This document shows positions 44,246 to 54,439 of a stretch of 64,000 nucleotides of DNA, in pieces. Source of the DNA: Ichthyophis bannanicus (lineage: Eukaryota > Chordata > Amphibia > Gymnophiona > Ichthyophiidae); assembly GCA_033557465.1 (NCBI GenBank), contig CM066033.1, forward strand, positions 230,332,109 through 230,396,108, read 5' to 3'. The notes below the pieces were generated by a model that worked only from the letters and a program-made list of their open reading frames with translations, searched no databases and was not told where the DNA came from. Each line of letters opens with the position of its first letter. Within the stretch, counting starts at the first letter, position 1. The position numbers and the translations under genes were made by a program.

Positions 44246-44545
44246 AGGGAGGAGTGGCCTAGTGGTTAGGACACAGTACCTCAGGCCGGGAGGTTCAAGT
44301 CCCACCTGGGGACAGCAATCTCAGGCCAGAGGGACTGGAGTTTGTAGTCCTATAGGCACTCCTCTTGGTCTTGGGCAAGCCACTTAACCCTCCGTTGCCT
44401 CAGGTACATATAGATTTGTGAGACCTTTGGGGACAAGGGAATGTATCCAGTACTTGTTTGCAGTGATTGCATAATGTAAACCACTTTGATTGAAGGATAT
44501 GGCAGTATAGAAAACTGGTTAAATAATAAAAATATAAATGTGACA
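44246..44545 (+). mobile_element. tRNA-derived SINE
   Basis: A-box-like 'gtggcctagtggttagg' and B box 'ggttcaagtcc' at 44292-44302, then a body ('gcactcctcttggtcttggg', 'cacttaaccctccgttgcctc') shared with 51080-51358, and a tail 'tgtaaaccactttg...' with A-rich end. Confidence 0.88.
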
Positions 44546-45249
44546 ATTCCATGAGCATAACTAAGAACCTAACCAAGCTAAAAACTATTTTTATGGATTC
44601 CCTACTAAGTACTTCTTTCCATAGTACTATAAACATTTATACAGGCAATATTTCCAAGTTTAACAGTAGCATTAGTTTATTTCCCACTATTGCACTAGAC
44701 CAGATGAACTTAGAGTTTCTCTCAATTTTGGTCTATATATCTTGTCCATTGTCTTGTTGCCTATTATTCTGAATCACTTGAATTCATCAGTTTCCTGAAA
44801 ATTGTTCTTTTTCTTTATAGAAGTTATTCACTATTTATTTATTCACATTAAGAAGATGGTACTGATGAATACTTTTTGATGCACTCTTAATGCTTGGTAA
44901 AGATAAATATTCTCTATTGGAGCATCTTACAATAAGGGAAGGCAGTTAGTTACTAATGTACATGATATTTGCTTTAATGCACATTAAAGGGAAACATTGT
45001 GAATTATTTTACCGTAACGTGTTAGCTTGCTGTAATGCGTGTTACTTCAAAGTGATATGTAAAGCATGCAAATGTATGCAAAATATCTCATTATGATGCA
45101 AATCTAATAACACAGCTTGCACTGAACTATGTAAGTTGTATAATTTCTGGAAAATAATGCCAGCCAAGAGTTGGCATTATTTTTCATCCAGGAGCATCAG
45201 GCCCCTTACACGCAGTCTGATGCTCGTGAGCCTCATCTTAAAGCGATAA
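44546..45249. other. No recognised gene; small hairpin near 45160
   Basis: AT-rich. 'aaataatgccag' and 'ttggcattattttt' near 45152-45186 form a short hairpin. Nothing else assigned. Confidence 0.5.
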
Positions 45250-45436
45250 AGCACAGTTACTTACCTGTAACAGGTGATCTCTGGGAACAGCAGGAATAAG
45301 TCTTCACATATGGGTACGTCGGTACCGACGGAGCCTGCGCGGGAATGCTCCCCAGCGTCCAATCAGAAAGCTTTTGGGAGCATCCCTCAGCGCCTGCGTG
45401 CTGCCTTCCCGCCTTTCCAACTGTCTCTCCTCAGTT
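45250..45436. repeat. DIRS-A2 left (3') inverted terminal repeat
   Basis: Complement of 50276-50437 plus the 27-nt left extension; very close to the A1 and A4 ITRs. Confidence 0.9.
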
Positions 45437-45524
45437 GAGTTTTAAGCTGAGACAAAGAGAGAGAGAAAGAGGAAAAGAAAGAGAGATAGAGAGATACAAC
45501 TCCTAGGGGAGGTGGGCGGGTTGT

Positions 45525-45620
45525 GAAGACTTATTCCTGCTGTTCCCAGAGATCACCTGTTACAGGTAAGTAACTGTGCTATCTCCAGGAACAAACAGGA
45601 ATGAGTCTTCACATATGGGG
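45525..45620. repeat. DIRS-A2 internal complementary region
   Basis: Complement of the left end joined to complement of the right end at 45580/45581; intact in both halves. Confidence 0.9.
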
Positions 45621-46468
45621 ACTCCCTAGCTAAGATGCCTAGAGCCCTAGCATGTCGGTGATTGAAACATGCTACACCTCATATGCCCAGGCATCGCGAG
45701 GATGGAGGGTAGGAGTTGAAGAAGAGAGGAGCTGTAGGAGACAGCTGACCTAAGATAAGACTACAGACAAGGAGTCCCTGTATATATGATAAGCATCATG
45801 AAATATATTGAAATGAACAATCACAATATGGACCTCACCTACTGGATTTCAGGAAGTAGAGAGGCCGATGGAATCTACTGGGGATCCAGTAGAGGAATCT
45901 TCAAGGTGACCTCACTGAAGTGAGTTGAAGGTCAAAATCTGGAACTGACAGGTGACTCCAGGATTCAACTGGGGAAGTACAAAAAACGGTAGGTCTTTAG
46001 TAGAAAGCTTTATGGAAAAAGCTGAAAACTCTTTTGGCTACAGAGTTAATTATAGTTAGGAGCAAAAGAGGAAGACTGACCGATTTGGACAAAAGTGGCT
46101 TAGTCCTTGAGGGAAGAAGGGGTATGGAGAAAACACCGTAATCCCAAGGAAGGACAGATGTCTGAGGAGTTGGAAACCTCAGAACTACTGAAGATCCCCC
46201 ATGTCTCTCCTAACTGACGAGAGGTGGGAAGATAAAGGAATAGGGAGCTTCAGGGATACCTGAACCTAAGGTTATGGTAAGAGCTGTCAGTACCACAGTA
46301 GTGGTTGTGTGCATAATAGCCGAAACATACTGTGAAATAGTATGAACATGTGAAAGCCCACTGTCTGGAACAGATAGAAAGGAAAAAACACCTTTATGAG
46401 CACAGACAGTTAGAGAGATAAGTATGTGAATACATATCTACCTAAAGGAAGTATCTCGACAGATATAG

Positions 46469-46510
<42 letters not shown>

Positions 46511-48074
46511 ATCTATATCTATCTATATATATATGTAGATATATATAGATATATATATAGGGGTATATATATATTATATATATATATATATGTTTATGGC
46601 GAGATCCAGGGGGCATAGCATATGCACACATGGCTGACAGACATATGCATCTAAAGAAAGCATATAGACATATGTATATATATGAATATATATAGGTCTA
46701 AAGATAAATGTCTGCAATTAAGCAGAAAGAGATATGTCTACAGGAATCTTCACATGGGAGATGTGAAGAGGAATGATTCATCTCATAACAAGAAGGTGGA
46801 ACCTACTTGAGAAGATATAGAGAATCTATTCCCTCTGGTTAAGATGGAGTAGAAATGCTATCCAGTAAAATAACCGGGATGGTTGCGAGAAAACAGAGGA
46901 TAATATTAGTCTGTAAACAGCAAGTCCTGAGTCCGGCAGAACTCTAACATGGTGAAGGGACAGAATACGCATAGGAAGAGACACCAGGTAGACCCACTTG
47001 AGAGACAAGGGGTGGGGTATCATGCGTTATTTAGTTAAATATGTGCTGTCCATGAGGGATTAGGATACCATGAGGACAAGCTGCAAGGAAAAAGAGCATA
47101 TTTCCTGTAGGAATTTGGCAACTCTTTAGACTGTCACGTAGGAAAGGCTTATGTCCTTTATTAAAAGGAAATAGAAGGGTGTAAAGAACCCTCACAGTCA
47201 TGGGAGGTGACTGGGGAAGCCTTTTTCAACCATATAGGATAGTCATTAGAGAAAAAACCCTCATGCTCTCTAGCAAGGGCCCATAGTGGAAAGCGTCTCT
47301 GTAGGATTGCAGAGAGCATTATGCAGGAGAGTTGGGAAATAAAATTGGCTGTTGGAAACAACCAGCTGCCATCTCAACTATGCTGCCAACTCCAAGGATT
47401 TGGAGATGGCAGAAAAGAGTTATAAGGATTATCCAAGATAGATGGGCACTATCTTGGAAGCACTACTAAGGTTAGACAAAAAGTAGTGGAAGACAATAAT
47501 GGAACTTATAGAAAAGTACCAGTAGTCCAATCACTGAAGCTCCTGCATGGGCAGCTGCTGAATGGCACAGCAGAGAGATCTTTCTGTTTTTAACAGAGAG
47601 AACAGACAGAACAAGAGGAGAATATCCTGTCCCTGTCTGACGAGCTGCCCAGATGAGGAAAAGGGGGTTTACTCAAGAGAAAAAAACTCTACACTGGAAT
47701 GAAAAAGAAGACTGGAAAGGCTAAGAAAGCCTTCCATTGGTATGGTACCACTCTTACAGGGGAACCCTGGAAAAGAAGGTAAAGAAAAAATAGGAGCTGA
47801 GGGGAGACTTGCCATATGGTAAGTCTGTAGAAGGAAAAAATTCATGGTGGTACAGAAAAACTATCATGAGATAGTTGGCAAACCTCTCTTCATTATAGGA
47901 AGAGGAGGAAAACCCTGTGACCCATAGACATGAATATCCTGACAGCTCAGCACACCTAAGAGCAGTGGATGTCCTGGAAACAGGAATCCAAGTGTAGAGG
48001 TTTAAATGAAAAAACTTCTGCTGAGAAGAAGTGAACTGTAGGTTATAACATATTAATTGGAACCCTATTGAGGG
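45621..48074. other. Non-coding filler of DIRS-A2
   Basis: No open frame above 75 codons and no DIRS enzyme motif. It contains a TA-rich microsatellite at about 46455-46600 and is otherwise purine-rich on plus. It occupies the place that pol and YR hold in the other copies. Confidence 0.7.
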
Positions 48075-50063
48075 TTAATTTTCCTGGCTTGAGTTTGGAT
48101 TCTTCAGACCAGGGCGAGGTTTCCCTTGCTTGGGAACATCTGTGTGATGGGCAGGAGAAGAATAAAACCTTCTTTTAGGGAAAGAAGGTTTGGTAGGGCA
48201 TTTCCTACCTACTGGGGAAGGAGAAGGCTTAGGATAGCCCTCAGAAAAAGGGAAGTCAGTGGAGCACTGAGCAACCTGACGTAAAGACTCCTTATTGAAG
48301 AGATTTTCTCCAGTACAAGGAGTATTACCCAGTCTTTGTTGTGCCCATCTGCTCAAGTCTGAAGCTTGGAGCCAGGCCCTACGTCGTGCTCCTATGACTA
48401 TAGCAGAGGTTCTGCTAACAGACTCAAAGGAGTCTAGGGAAGCACGAGAAAGAAACCTAGAGATATTCTGGCTATGACTAAGAAGCAAGGAATAGTCTGC
48501 AGCCTTGGGCTCTGAAAGAAAAGGAGTCAAAAGAGATAATTTCTTTGTGACCTCCTGAAGGGATAGACTCATATAAAAAATATATGAGAGAATCCTTGTT
48601 GCCAGCATGGATGTTTGGAAGGTTTGACGTCCAAAGGCATCCAGTGTTCTAGATGCACGACCTGGCGGGAAAGAAGAATGCTTCTTCTTGCTTTTTACCT
48701 TCCTCATTGCTGATTCCACTACAATGGAATGATGGGGAAGTTGAGTCTTCTGAAACCCTGGAGAGGGGGGCACCTGATACAGAAGATCAGTTGCTGTAGA
48801 AGGTGAGGAAGCCCTTAAAGGTGTTTCCCAGATTTTCAGAAGAAGAGCCTGTAAAGAATGATGTAAAGGAAGCATTATATTTTCCTTTTCCCCAGAAGAG
48901 CCTTGTGTAGGATCATAGCCAGGGATAGGAATAGCCAGGAATGTTGCCATGTCAAGGAGAAATTTCTGAAAAGAAGGATCTCCAATGGGAACAATCCCTG
49001 GACAGGCTAAACTCGAAGAACTAGCCTGGGCACCGGAGGATGTACTTGTCCGGTGCAAAACAGGATCTCTAATGGATGGATACTGGGACTGGCGGTTATG
49101 ACCTGAGACAGTCAGTACTGTATCATTCATGCTAGGTATCGACTCCAAACTAGGTATAGAAAGGAGCGATCCTGGTGAAAAAAGCATGGATGGAGCTGGT
49201 CCCGATGTTACTGCAGGTACCAGCATCGACACCGATACCGGTAGCTGAGCCGGAATCGAAGACGATACCGACATCGAAACAGTTATCGGAGGCTGCTCAA
49301 ACGATACCAAGGTAACTCGAAAGTCTCGGTGATTATCCTCGGTACCGCGTATCCGGAATCGGTGAGTGTCGGTTCCGAGACGCGTCGGTACCCAGTCTTC
49401 CAGACTAGATATCGATTCTAGACTCGGCATCGAAGGAAGCGAATCTATCGATGCATGTCTAGAGGGTACCGACGTCAGTGGTCGTATCGGCGGAGCTGCC
49501 GATACTGGAAAGTCAATCTGGGACGTATCGATCGGTCCCGAAGGTACCGAGTACGCCCGATGACGATCCCTGGTGAGGAGTGGATCGCTCAACACCAGTG
49601 CCGATGCCGGGGTATCGATACCACTCGAAGCGGATGCCACCACCGAGCATGGCTCAGGTATGTTCTGTGAGGGGTGAGCCCCAGGAACAACCTGAAACCC
49701 CTGAGAGGCTTTGGAGACCGAAGACTCCCGCCGGGGTTTTGAAGCCAATGAGGTCTTGAGGGCAAGGCCGGAGCCGTCATCATGCTTGGCATGAGACCTA
49801 CCACCCAAGGATTGGCTAGTCTTAACAGACTGTTTGTGGGTTACCTGATCCTGTAGAGAAGAAATGGTCGGTGCCCTTATACTGGGAGGGAAAACTGTAT
49901 CGAGGGAAACTCGAAATGGAGAATCTCTTCTCATAAAATTGTAGCCTGATGGCTCTGGAGGAAAGGGGTCAGGACCCAAACAGGTTAGACACCAGTTATT
50001 GGAGTCTAAAAAGAAAACTGTATTTCCACAGTTAAGGCACTTCTTAGGAGAAGGCGGCTCCAT
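48075..50063 (-). CDS. gag-like protein of DIRS-A2 (662 residues, open)
   Basis: Starts at ATG 50061-50063. An N-terminal zinc motif C-x2-C-x12-C-x2-C ('CLNCGNTVFFLDSNNWCLTC') at about residues 9-28 precedes 'LGPDPFPPE'. Residues of roughly 60-390 are Ser/Pro-rich and low-complexity. The conserved C-terminal third has 'KTQLPHHSIVVESAMRKVK', 'RTLDAFGRQTFQTSML', 'LSRASLDSFESVSRTSAI' and 'NTPCTGENLFNKESL', blocks shared with the gag relics of A1 and A3. The last 60 residues are basic (Lys/Pro/Arg-rich), a possible nucleic-acid-binding tail. No stop or frameshift, whereas all other gag copies here are broken. Particle or nucleocapsid function is inferred. Confidence 0.85.
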   Translation of the reverse strand: MEPPSPKKCLNCGNTVFFLDSNNWCLTCLGPDPFPPEPSGYNFMRRDSPFRVSLDTVFPPSIRAPTISSLQDQVTHKQSVKTSQSLGGRSHAKHDDGSGLALKTSLASKPRRESSVSKASQGFQVVPGAHPSQNIPEPCSVVASASSGIDTPASALVLSDPLLTRDRHRAYSVPSGPIDTSQIDFPVSAAPPIRPLTSVPSRHASIDSLPSMPSLESISSLEDWVPTRLGTDTHRFRIRGTEDNHRDFRVTLVSFEQPPITVSMSVSSSIPAQLPVSVSMLVPAVTSGPAPSMLFSPGSLLSIPSLESIPSMNDTVLTVSGHNRQSQYPSIRDPVLHRTSTSSGAQASSSSLACPGIVPIGDPSFQKFLLDMATFLAIPIPGYDPTQGSSGEKENIMLPLHHSLQALLLKIWETPLRASSPSTATDLLYQVPPSPGFQKTQLPHHSIVVESAMRKVKSKKKHSSFPPGRASRTLDAFGRQTFQTSMLATRILSYIFYMSLSLQEVTKKLSLLTPFLSEPKAADYSLLLSHSQNISRFLSRASLDSFESVSRTSAIVIGARRRAWLQASDLSRWAQQRLGNTPCTGENLFNKESLRQVAQCSTDFPFSEGYPKPSPSPVGRKCPTKPSFPKRRFYSSPAHHTDVPKQGKPRPGLKNPNSSQEN

Positions 50064-50275
50064 AATGGAGAGGCCTTACAGGCCCAAAAATTCAAGACAG
50101 AAACTGAGGGAAAAAAACTCCCTGAGTTTTAGGAAAAAGAAAAGAAAAAACCACCGGCGGTACCGGTGGAGGCGGGGAGACAGCCGCGACCACAAGAAAA
50201 CAAAAAGTAAAAGATTTAAAGAAAAAATTTTCTGCGGTGACAGGAAGACGTCCTGTCGGCTCCGCGGAAAAACGA

Positions 50276-50437
50276 AAACTGAGGAGAGACAGTTGGAAAG
50301 GCGGGAAGGCAGCACGCAGGCGCTGAGGGATGCTCCCAAAAGCTTTCTGATTGGACGCTGGGGAGCGTTCCCGCGCAGGCTCCGTCGGTACCGACGTACC
50401 CATATGTGAAGACTCATTCCTGCTTGTTCCTGGAGAT
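50276..50437. repeat. DIRS-A2 right (5') inverted terminal repeat
   Basis: Complement of 45277-45436; ends 'cctggagat' as in A1. The gag ATG lies 213 nt inside it, so it should hold the promoter. Confidence 0.9.
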
Positions 50438-51079
50438 CACAAAATTGCTGGTCGGGGGAGGTTCCCTCACTCCATCCCCTTCTCCCCAAATTTAAAGATA
50501 ACTCCCTCCAAACATACCCCCATACCTCCTGAATACAAACTGCAAGCCTCCTCAATACCTCAGACTTCCCACATTCTGAGCACAATCAAGCCCCCCCCCC
50601 CAAAAGACCACCTACCCCATCCCCAACTACAAGCCATTCCAGGCCTATCTGAATGATTCCCCGATGGTCTAGGGGAGATGGGAAGAAGCAATCATCTCCT
50701 GCTCCAGCTTGGAGTAGTGATGGATTTTTAATGGCGCCCATAACCCGTAGCAGTAGTCTCATGGTGCTACTGCCAGGGGTCAGGTGCCATACAATTGCAG
50801 AACAGATATAAATTTGTGCATTTTTTCTATTGTGCATATTCTGTGCATAGACACCTACGCTACCTTCTACACGATACAGACAGACTTCCAGACGTTTAGG
50901 AACTCAAAATGAACACCCTAATATGGGCAATATTTTTTTTTCATTTTGAACACGTTTTGTTTTCCAGATCTATGGTGTGGCTATGGGAGCCATGAAGGTT
51001 CCGAGCATAGCAAATCCATATAATTCTATGTTTGAAGAAAAAAATTTATATTCATCTGCATACTACCAGCATACTACCA
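50438..51079. other. No recognised feature
   Basis: C-rich tract at 50592-50601; no domain or known repeat seen. Confidence 0.5.
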
Positions 51080-51358
51080 GGGGAGGAGTGGCCTAGTGGT
51101 TAGGACAAGGTACTTCATGCCGGAAGGCCGGGGGTTCAAGTCCCACCTGGGGACAGCAATCTCAGGCCGGAGGGACTGGGATTTCTAGTCCTATAGGCAC
51201 TCCTTGTGGTCTTGGGCAAGCCACTTAACCCTCCATTGCCCATGTTCCCTGTAAGTATTAGCGTATGTGTGTCATATCCCCTCGTGTTAAATGTATCTCC
51301 CAATTGACCACTTTGACACGGTGAAAAGCGGGATATAAATACAGCTAAATAAATAATT
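51080..51358 (+). mobile_element. tRNA-derived SINE
   Basis: Same family as 44246-44545: 'gtggcctagtggttaggac', B box 'ggttcaagtcc' at 51133-51143, shared body, and a longer tail with 'accactttgacacggtgaaaa' and an AAATAAATAA end. Confidence 0.9.
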
Positions 51359-51399
51359 AAATAAAATATTTTAGCTTGGTATACATTTATTAATATTTT

Positions 51400-52110
51400 T
51401 GGTCTGGACTTCCAAGGAGGATTCTTTTACATGCTTTTTTCAATGGTGATAACCATCTGAAATTCACCATATCTAAATCTACACGATAAGTGTCTTTTAT
51501 GGGTGGTACATTATTCAAATAAGGCCATCATTTGATAACAACTCATCGCAAACCAGTAGAGCATAATAATTTGCTTCATTTTGAAAGCCAAAAGAGCATT
51601 TTACCTGTGGGTCAATCTTCAAGAATCTGTCACATATATACTAATGATTTTTATTTCAAACAGGCAAAGATCCTTACTAATGGATTTTTATAGAGAGGTT
51701 ACCCTGAGCAAGTGGTCAGGGCAGCATATTTGAGGGCCCACCATGCAGACCGGGAATGATGTTTGGGCAAAAATAAGTGTGTCCAGATGAAGAATTAAGT
51801 CCAATTTTAAAATCAGGAAGTAGTAGTGGCAAAGAACATTTACATTCACTGGCAGGTTCTAGTCTTGTATAAGATCTTTCAAGCAGCCCATGTGTTGCAT
51901 ATACTCATGGCAAAAACATTCGGGACAGTGTCGTTCATTCAGATTTTATATATAAATCTATAGAACATGGTAGGGCTGGCTCTCACAAATCTTGTGGAAA
52001 ATGTTCTCTTTGTGCCTTGACTTTGACATTATAGGCGTAACGAAGCCCGTTATCGGTAGAGTTATTGCTTAAGAAATTTCACTGTAACGGTTCCACACAC
52101 AATTATACCA
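51400..52110 (+). pseudogene. Penelope-like element (PLE) RT C-terminal relic
   Basis: Frames with stops read 'FFNGDNHLKFTISKSTR', 'KPVEHNNLLHFESQ', 'ILPVGQSSRICHIYTNDFYF', 'RGYPEQVVRAAYLRAHHADRE' and then 'GKNIRDSVVHSDF' and 'CGKCSLC'. This order is that of the C-terminal half of Penelope-like reverse transcriptases, up to the cysteine-bearing linker ahead of the GIY-YIG nuclease. The catalytic RT core and the nuclease are not present. Stops and frameshifts make it dead. The identification is by motif order from memory. Confidence 0.72.
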
Positions 52111-52499
52111 ACTCAACATGTATAGTCAAGGCCGGCAGACCTCTGTGGGCAACATGGTGCTTGCAGCAGGCCATGTGCTTCGGCATACATGGCCTGCCGT
52201 CCCTCCCCCCATGCTGAACCATGCCGTCGCTCCCCGCTACCATTGGCACTGAGGTTGGCTCAATGGCAGCAACCCATGGCAGGCCATGCACTTCGGCACA
52301 CATGGCCTGCCGCTTCTGACCTTCCCCCCCCAAATCAGCAGCAGCGGGGGGGTTGTGGCATGGCTCAGCTCGGCTCAGCGCATCAGGGGGCAGCATGGCT
52401 GAGCTTTCTGCCTGTGGCGGCAGAAACCCTTCAGCCAGCACTACATACAGTTTGTGTGCTCCCATTTTCACATAATATTTGAAAAGTAAAAGCTAGCAT
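52111..52499. other. Unassigned, with repeated palindromic motif
   Basis: 'caggccatg-n-cttcggca-n-catggcctgccg' occurs at about 52167-52200 and again at 52280-52313. Each is a short hairpin. No domain seen in the overlapping frames. Confidence 0.5.
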
Positions 52500-52556
52500 T
52501 GTGAAGCACTGCCAAATTTTGAGTTTACATCAAGTGTTGATCCCCCACACCTATGT

Positions 52557-53690
52557 TTGCCTTCAAACGTGGGAAGAACCTACTGGACTTGGTTGTTCAC
52601 TCTGATTAACAGGAGTTTCAGCAATCCAGGTATGAGGAGTGCTGTGGCCAGTTCTCCGTATTGTGGTAAGGAGAGTGCAGCACAGCCCTGGAAAACAGAA
52701 AAAAATGAAAATTTTTCTTCTGTGTGGGGGAAGGGCTCACCAAAACACACGTTCCAGAATGAAGGTAGTGGAAAAAACCACACTTCAAAAGCCAGGCTTA
52801 GACCACACCCAGACTCCATGGCAACCCTAGGGAGAGATAGGAAACACCTGTGGGTGGGGCCAGGAGAGGGACGTCACTTTCAAACATTTAAGCTCACACG
52901 AACACAGAGCAGGAGAGGAAGTGAAAGCAGAACTCGAGGTGAAGACTTCAGAGAAAGTTCAAGCAGGAACAGAAACAGAAAGGGAACACAAGGCAGCAGG
53001 TGCGGTTCAGGCAACAGATTCAGTTGGAGACACGGGAACAGCTTCAGAGACAGCAGTTGTGAAGGAGCCAGAACCAGGGCTAATCACACTCCTTCCAGGA
53101 GAGAGGAAGTGAGAAGGCTGGCTGTAAGTAAGCTAGAGCAAGAAGTCTCAGACCAGACTGAAGAGGAACCAATCTTCAGTGCTGGAAAGCCTAGAGGATC
53201 TGGAAACAGACACTGCAGTGATTCCCAAGGCAGCTCTGATTCAGACGACGCTACTTCCTGGAAAAGCCCATGCTGTAGGAGGTTCACAGCCAAGCTCAGA
53301 GGTAGGAGGGAAAAGTCTGTGGGGGTTAAGGAATATAACCCAGACTCAGAGATAAGCTTACAAGATTCTGAGGAAGAAACTGTATCTTGTAGAAAGCCTG
53401 CCAGGAAGAATGTTCCTAAAGATAAGCTGAGAGAGACAAAGCCTTTAAAGGGTTTATTAAAGGGGAAGAAGTCTCATAGCTATACTACAAACCCAGAAGG
53501 GGGAAGGAAAGCTCAGTGGGAAAGACTGTTCAGACTTTTAAGAGAAGTCAAACTTGAAATTCCCGAGCCTGTTTTAAACCCAGTGACATGTAATGCAGAG
53601 GAGGAAGACATGGAAATAGAACCTGGTGGAGAGGAACAGGATTCCACAGACTCTTTGATGGAATGCTCTTTCTGCATGACTTCAGATTAA
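52557..53690 (+). CDS. Unassigned 377-codon ORF in a possible LTR-like segment
   Basis: I do not recognise this protein. It is rich in Ser, Arg, Lys and Glu, with no clear fold, and has a Cys-Phe-Cys near the end ('DSLMECSFCMTSD') after an acidic stretch. The surrounding segment, 52500-54240, shows a TATA-like 'catttaag' near 52888, after a CG-containing stretch, and two close poly(A) signals (AATAAA at 54128 and 54137), an arrangement seen in LTRs or in a complete small transcription unit. If transcription starts near 52910 the ORF's listed start is upstream of it, so the frame may be fortuitous or begin internally. No second LTR copy lies in the window. Confidence 0.35.
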   Translation: MPSNVGRTYWTWLFTLINRSFSNPGMRSAVASSPYCGKESAAQPWKTEKNENFSSVWGKGSPKHTFQNEGSGKNHTSKARLRPHPDSMATLGRDRKHLWVGPGEGRHFQTFKLTRTQSRRGSESRTRGEDFRESSSRNRNRKGTQGSRCGSGNRFSWRHGNSFRDSSCEGARTRANHTPSRREEVRRLAVSKLEQEVSDQTEEEPIFSAGKPRGSGNRHCSDSQGSSDSDDATSWKSPCCRRFTAKLRGRREKSVGVKEYNPDSEISLQDSEEETVSCRKPARKNVPKDKLRETKPLKGLLKGKKSHSYTTNPEGGRKAQWERLFRLLREVKLEIPEPVLNPVTCNAEEEDMEIEPGGEEQDSTDSLMECSFCMTSD

Positions 53691-54122
53691 GGAAAGCCTA
53701 ACGGTTTAACTGAGAGGAAAATCCACAAAACCGTTTATCCTGATTTTTATACAGGAAGCTTAGGATAGAGAGAAAGAACTCTCAAGGTTAAAGCACCAAC
53801 AATATCTGTGCTGAAGTGAATGTTTTAATGCAGCAATTTTCTAGTATTTTGTGCTGACAAGCAGAAGATGCCCGGTAGCTAAAACTTTAAGCCATTGAAG
53901 GAAGCTGTAGGTTTTGCTGGACTCTGCTAATTGCCATTACTTTCAACTGTGTTTGTTTTTGGAAAAGAAGTTCTTCTGTTAAGCTGCTGGAAGAAACAGT
54001 TTGTTTATAGCACTGCTGGAATACAGTTTGGTGACAAAGTTTTTGATTTGGAGAAAATATCCTTCTTTCTGTTATGGTGTTCAAGATTTTCTGCAAAAGG
54101 TCCGTTTGCAAAGCCTGACTGT

Positions 54123-54146
54123 AAAACAATAAAATTGAATAAATTT
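54123..54146 (+). promoter_or_regulatory. Two poly(A) signals
   Basis: AATAAA at about 54128 and again at 54137, followed by a T-rich/GT-rich stretch ('tttttcctgtgttggcc'), a plausible cleavage and polyadenylation region for the unassigned segment. Confidence 0.5.
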
Positions 54147-54439
54147 TTCCTGTGTTGGCCTGAAAACCACTTGGACTGTTTTTACACACAACTACACCTC
54201 CAGAGGTCTGAACCCTGGAGTTCAAGTAAAAATATAAGATATGTGATAGCCCGCTGCCTTCACTAGGCCACCGCCTAGTAGGGGCGGCGCCACAGTATGT
54301 ACACGGTCCTTTAATGGAACCACTTTGCATTTGACACTTACCATTGAACAGTGGGTGTTTACTACCTGCCAAACTAATGGCATCCAGTATGTTATTTGGT
54401 GTCCCTGTCCTTTAGCTCCGTGGGAAAAACCAAGCATAA

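Larger units (their letters stand above)
45250..50437 (-). mobile_element. DIRS-A2, gag-only DIRS element
   Basis: Complete terminal structure: left ITR 45250-45436 with the 27-nt extension, ICR 45525-45620 (junction 45580/45581), right ITR 50276-50437. The only gene I find is gag (48075-50063), open for 662 codons. Between ICR and gag, 2.45 kb holds no RT, RNase H or recombinase motif in any frame I read; the phrases that mark 'PYLDD' and 'TAHYCLD' in the other copies are absent. The element keeps all cis sequences but would need polymerase and recombinase supplied in trans. Whether it is a one-off deletion or a family cannot be told from one copy. Confidence 0.85.

Noticed and set aside
46455..46600. 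The TA-rich tract in DIRS-A2 as a regulatory or origin element
   Set aside because: It is a simple TA microsatellite inside non-coding filler, with no further signal.
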